Part shown: piece after piece, positions 59,691-64,000 of the stretch
Layout: each line of letters starts with the position of its first letter
How positions within the stretch are numbered: the stretch's first letter is position 1
Origin: Lactifluus volemus
Taxonomy: Eukaryota > Basidiomycota > Agaricomycetes > Russulales > Russulaceae
Length of the DNA stretch: 64,000 bases
Direction: 5' to 3'
Assembly: GCA_022376515.1 (NCBI GenBank)
Contig: WTXI01000208.1
Location: 1 to 64,000 of the forward strand
Made by a program: the position numbers and the translations under genes
The notes under the pieces: generated by a model
Databases searched by the model: none
Told to the model about the DNA's origin: nothing
Seen by the model: the letters and a program-made list of their open reading frames with translations, nothing else

Positions 59691-61184
59691 ATGGCCTTTC
59701 AAAGTCCTGTACTATGGCAAGGCGCTGGAAGGAATCGTATGTCTTCTGCTTACGCTTAATACAAGGAATGATCACTTACCTCTGATGTAGCTGACTGGGA
59801 GATTTCCCCACCACGTGTGACAATCAAAGCACTCCCGGATGAAGTCCTCCTCGAGATATTCAACTGCTGCAGAGTGGCTGCCATGGAGGCGCCATATTTT
59901 TGGTCGAGACTGTGGGCATATACATGGTATAAACTGGTGCACGTATGCCGACGATGGCGATACGTTGTGTTGTCATCCCCACTCGGTCTTGACCTACGCC
60001 TTTACTGCACAGATCGTACTCCTGTGAGGAAGACGTTGGATGTCTGGCCGCCCTTTCCTATCGAGATTAGATCTTATCATTTTGGGGATAACATCATCGC
60101 TGCACTCGAGCATCGCGACCGCGTATGCTATCTCGACTTCGTTCCATCATTATACTCAAATTTTGAGAGATTGGTCACGGTGATGGGGAATCCATTCCCT
60201 GCCCTTAAACAACTTCGACTTGTCGGTAAAGGCGTTGCGCCGGTGCTTCCCGTTACGTTCTTAGGTGGATCCGCCCCAAATCTACGATCACTCTCTTTGA
60301 ATGGCGTTGCATTTCCGACTTTGCCACAACTTCTTTTGTCCTGCAAAGACCTTTCCGAGCTCTGCCTTCATAATATACCCTATTTGGGTGATATTTCACC
60401 CGAATCGATGGCGATAAGCCTCTCCTCCCTGACCAGGCTGACGAGACTTATCATCGAGCTCAAAAAAGAAGAAACCGGGACAATTCGAGATCTACCTAGG
60501 TCTCTTCCGCTCACCTACGCTCACCTTCCTGCTCTCACAACCTTCCACTTTCGTGGTCTCAACGAGTACTTGGAGGACCTCCTCGCTCGAATCAATGTCC
60601 CTCAAATCAAAATACTTCTGATCAGGTTCTTCCCACAGCCCATCTTTGATATCCGACAAGCTGTCTCTCGCTCACGGCCGCTCGGACCGTTCGATCTTGC
60701 GAAGGTGGCATTTGATCATTCTACCGTCCTCATCCAGCTTGATCAGTCAGAGGGGACAGTTCCTTCCTGTATGGAGCTGGAGATTGAACAGCGCGCGCCA
60801 GGTCAACAACTCACGTCTCTAGTACAAATATGCACCCAGTCTTCCTCTCTACTTTCCAGCGTTACAGACCTCAGCATCATAGATAAAGCATCCTTTCCGG
60901 TGTTGGTCAATGAAGAGGACCTGATGAACAATCCTGAGTGGGTGGTACTTTTCGACTCATTCACCGCTGTTCGGACCATGCATTTGTCCGGCAAGATACA
61001 GCGGTTCATCGTATCTTTGCTGGGAGGACTCACTAGAGAAAGTGCCATCGAGGTTTTACCCAAACTTCAAAACCTCTTCCTTAATGAAATGGATTGGAGA
61101 GACAAACTCGAGGAGCCCTTGGAGAAGTTCATCGCTGCACGTCAGCATTCTGATCACCCTGTCACATGGGACTTTGATCGCTAG
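59691..61184 (+). CDS. F-box/LRR-like protein, second type, copy 3
   Basis: ATG 59691 opens a shortened first exon (MAFQSPVLWQGAGRN) lacking 63 nt present in copies 1 and 2, in frame. The intron 59737-59790 (GTATGT...TGTAG) joins it to PDWEISPPRVTIKALPDEVL, the F-box start, then HVCRRWRYVVLSSPLGL. LRR-like body (FPALKQLRLVGKG, APNLRSLSLNGVAFPTLPQL); ends HSDHPVTWDFDR. Frame intact. Confidence 0.77.
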
Positions 61185-61804
61185 CGCAAGCTCTCAGGTA
61201 TGCTTCTATCTGCTGCCTCTTTCCGAGTCTAGCCCATGACAATCCCTCCTAGCGTTGACACGAACACGATTACAGTGATTTAATACGAAATCGTTGTGCA
61301 TCATGACATACAGGGGCCTTGCTTGCGACGTGCCAGTGAATTCCGCCCACTGCTAGAGGTATATATGATTAAACAAGTCGGAATCGCTGAGCCTGCAAAG
61401 ATGTAGCGGAGTATCCTTAGCTAGTCGCAGAGGGGCATGACGACGCAATTTTTGAAGAGAGGGACGATGGATAACTTGGGCACAAAACACACGAGCACAA
61501 TCTATCTTACAAGACTCGTGTATGTACGGTAAACGTAAATGGCATAGTAATCGTACAGTATATGCACGGAGAAATGACATCACGCCCATAAATTATAGTC
61601 AGGGAATCCGATGAAACGTGTTCGCTTATAGGCGTCTCACACGGCCATGTGTTGATTAGGATAAGCTAGTCGGGGGTTTTCTCAGTGTTGCGATCTCGAG
61701 GTTCTAGCGGTTGCCATGAACACGACAGTTGGTCAGTGTGCAATGCTAGTGACATAACGAGCAGACGTACTTTGCTCCGCGATCAAGTCCCGTAAAGCGC
61801 TTCA
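61185..61804. other. Convergent 3' region
   Basis: No gene. Holds the 3' flanks of the F-box genes at 59691 (plus) and 61805 (minus). Its right end is the source of the stranded fragment at 58231. Confidence 0.6.
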
Positions 61805-63339
61805 CTAGCACTCAGGTTTATAGACCAAGTTCACGGGATGGCCTGCCACCTGTCGTTCATCGGCAAAGGCGGTAAGTGCCTCCTCAGTATCGTGTCCCAA
61901 AGAATATTCAACCTCCTCAAGGTTCGGCAGGAACTCCAGCGTTTGCTGTCCGTCGAGAGATAGGAAGCGATATAAGATTAGGCCGACGTGAGCACCTCGC
62001 ACACAAAGAGTCTTTGCGTTGATGAACGGCCTAAAAAGTTCGCGCCACTGACTTCGGTGGACATCGCTGTGCCGTAATGATTCCATGCAGTGATTGTAGC
62101 TGAGTGTGACCTGCTCGACAGTAGACAGTAGGGGTGAAAGTGTACCGAAGATATGCACCGCATCCTCAACCTGCGAAGCTTGATCCCAGTCGTTGTATAT
62201 GATTTGCAAGTCAAATGGGGAGCTTGCCCTGCAAGGGTCTGCGGCGGTGACATGAATAGAATAATCTTCGAAAGCGAACTTGACAGAGCTAAAACTCAGG
62301 CTTTTGGACGTTTTCATGAATCGCAAGAGGGGTGGAACAGTCAAGGAGAGATGATAAAAAAATTTGAAATGAAGGAAGCTGAGGGAAGGGGCAGTGATAC
62401 AAGCAACAAGGCCATCCAAGTAGTAGGCCCGAGCACCATGGAACACAAACCAGCGTAGGTTTGGAAGTGTCACGGTGGTCATAGTATCCGGGGTCTGGTG
62501 CAACAAGGCTTCAACATCGTAATTACTGTAATTGAGGATAGGGAATCCAATGGACAGTTTCTCCAGCTGGAGCATAAGCGAAAGTCGGGCAAGTATATAA
62601 CTTGGAGGGAAATAGACGGATGCCGGGATATTGAGAAGCTCGAGTGACGAGTCTCGCGATGCTCGTTGTCAGTAAGGGTGATCCAATTGAGAGGGAAGCC
62701 GTCGACAGTCTGAGATGGCGTAGATTAGGCGCTTTAAACTTTACAGGAAGGACCACTTTGGTCCAAGAATGGATATACATGCGTTCCAGAATTAGGAATT
62801 GACCACCCATAGCTGCGATGATCTTCCCCAAATTTGGGAGATTCCAAAGGTCAACGCGACGCACGCGATCACGGTGCCAAAGTGCGAGCAATATACCCGA
62901 TACATCTTTTGCTGTTATCACCCAATGGTGGTGATAATGGATGACGATTGGTAGCAGTGGTGAATGTGCAAGCATGTCCGCTACAGGCACACCGTTGGTG
63001 CAGTAGAGATGAAGGTCGAACAGCCGGGGTGGTGATTCAAGAATAAGAATTCGCCATAGTCGACACACGTGTGCCAGTTTGTACCACCAACGTTGACCGC
63101 CCCATCTGTATTCCGACAGGCCATACTCATCTTCATGTTCGTCCAGTTCTGCCAGCCGATAAAGTTGAAATATGTTGAGAAGCACGTCATTGTTGAGCGG
63201 TGAAAACATAGGTGACTCGGAGTGTTGTCCATTGCCATTGCGCGGCGCTAGTAGTGTGTGAACAGATCAGAGATGCAAAGATCATGATTTGGAATTGCTT
63301 ACGTCGGCCGAGCCTTGAAGGAGAGCAGCAACCAGGCAT
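61805..63339 (-). pseudogene. Diverged F-box/LRR gene of the first type, frameshifted
   Basis: A distant paralogue of A1/A2. A likely first exon starts at ATG 63339 (MPGCCSPSRLGR) and splices at GTAAGC to an exon reading in frame into SPMFSPLNNDVLLNIFQLYR, the F-box, then HVCRLWRILILESPPRL. The LRR-like part follows (FKAPNLRHLRLSTASLSIGS). Near 62650, where paralogues read GTCAATCTCGAGCTT, two bases are missing (GTCACTCGAGCTT) and the frame breaks. The other frame carries on from LMLQLEKLSIGFPILNYSNY to HPVNLVYKPEC at 61805. No hexapeptide linker follows. A small unseen intron is an alternative to a lesion. Confidence 0.65.
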
Positions 63340-64000
63340 GTTTAGGGAGAGAAGTGACGTGGATTGGATTGAAGAGTTCAATGGCAGTCACGGTACCGCA
63401 TGGACGAGTCAGGTTGACGCTCCGTCCTCGTGACGGTGGTGTCCTTGGGCGCTGAGCTATTTCCGGAATGGGCATGTATGTTCATATGCGTGCCGCCGCT
63501 TGTCGCGTGCGCATCATGACACAGCGCGGATGGGGCAAGCCGATGATGATACAGTACCTCATTGCTACAAACAGTTCAAGGAGTCACAAAGAGAGACACT
63601 TTCGTGAACACGTTCTAGTACGCAAAACGCTAAGCGCGCGGCAGCGTTGATGAGCGTCCCACAAAGATGGGCTTCCATTCGCACCGCGTCCAGCAGTTTC
63701 ATTCTCCTGGTTTGGAAATTTCCTTGCGGCAGTGGAGCACCACGTCGAGCTCGGCGTCCGCCGACTCGGACCGACTCGGGTCTTGACTCGGATGATGCTA
63801 CTGTACGCTTTCCCGCTCGCCGTGTTCGGCAACCACTTCGCCCCCCCTCCCCCCCCTCGAGCTTGAACAGTACTGTCGAGCTTTGGCGTTTCCAACCGAT
63901 TGGTATTTTGAATCCCTGCAAAGATCGAGAGGAGTGTGGTATTAAGTTATAAAATTCGTGGCACATGACCCTCGCCCCCCGAGTTATAAATGGGCGCCCT
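63340..64000. other. Right edge of window, no recognised gene
   Basis: Overlapping Arg/Ser-rich frames occur on both strands (63565-63966 minus, 63647-63952 plus), neither with a motif. Short GACTCGG repeats lie around 63760-63800 and a C-rich tract at 63840-63858. Nothing can be assigned. Confidence 0.35.

Larger units (their letters stand above)
51440..61840. repeat. Tandem array, about 3.45-kb period, three units
   Basis: Each unit carries an exon-1-less wax-synthase pseudogene on the minus strand, a divergent promoter region, an F-box gene on the plus strand, and the same 3' flank (GTATGCTYCTATCTGCTGCC at 54239, 57726 and 61198). F-box stop codons at 54215, 57703 and 61184 are 3488 and 3481 nt apart. 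The junction between units falls at the last codons of the wax-synthase copy. Confidence 0.85.

Overview
The window is nuclear DNA of a filamentous basidiomycete, most likely an Agaricomycete. The signs are short 45-70 nt GT-AG introns in nearly every gene, a FunK1-type fungal kinase, a MBOAT-type wax-synthase-like protein and clustered F-box/leucine-rich genes. Rhizoctonia/Ceratobasidium-like fungi are a possible source, but I cannot prove the genus from sequence alone.

Layout. (1) 1-13.5 kb: an accessory, rearranged region. A minus-strand gene with two tandem F-box/LRR modules, an 18-bp minisatellite linker and an unrecognised C-terminal region runs 8620->3875 and carries frameshifts. Next to it lies a kinase-less, frameshifted fragment of the KIN1 gene (9282-10928). 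Isolated relict exons of the unrecognised region lie at 1214-1440 (minus) and 12120-12368 (plus), each abutting a ~128-bp dispersed repeat. (2) 13.5-19.2 kb: the second copy of the same segment, with an apparently intact six-exon F-box/LRR/hexapeptide/unknown-domain gene (16489->13475) and the 3' part of the true KIN1 gene. (3) 17.4-32.9 kb: conserved core genes, namely KIN1 polarity kinase (minus), signal peptidase subunit SPC1 (minus), a xylulokinase (plus) and a Ser/Thr-rich single-pass membrane protein (plus). (4) 33.9-35.5 kb: a lone F-box/LRR paralogue (plus). (5) 37.2-52.3 kb: a large inverted repeat with ~5-6 kb arms and a ~3.6 kb loop. The left arm has an intact wax-synthase-like gene and an intact FunK1 kinase. 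The right arm has disrupted copies of both. The loop carries most of a Ser-rich gene whose 3' end lies in the left arm and is duplicated in the right. (6) 51.4-61.8 kb: a tandem array with a ~3.45 kb period. Each unit has a second-type F-box gene (plus) head-to-head with an exon-1-less wax-synthase pseudogene (minus). (7) 61.8-63.4 kb: a diverged, frameshifted F-box/LRR gene of the first type.

The window holds four modes of recent gene copying side by side: direct segmental, inverted, tandem, and within a gene. They act mainly on F-box/LRR, FunK1 and acyltransferase genes, while the single-copy housekeeping block in the middle is ordinary. The most novel item is the repeated fusion of an F-box/LRR receptor-like module to an unrecognised ~400-residue region through a hypervariable hexapeptide linker. 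The joining intron keeps the same phase in three copies. All coordinates and splice sites were read by eye; I estimated no percent identities and ran no database search.
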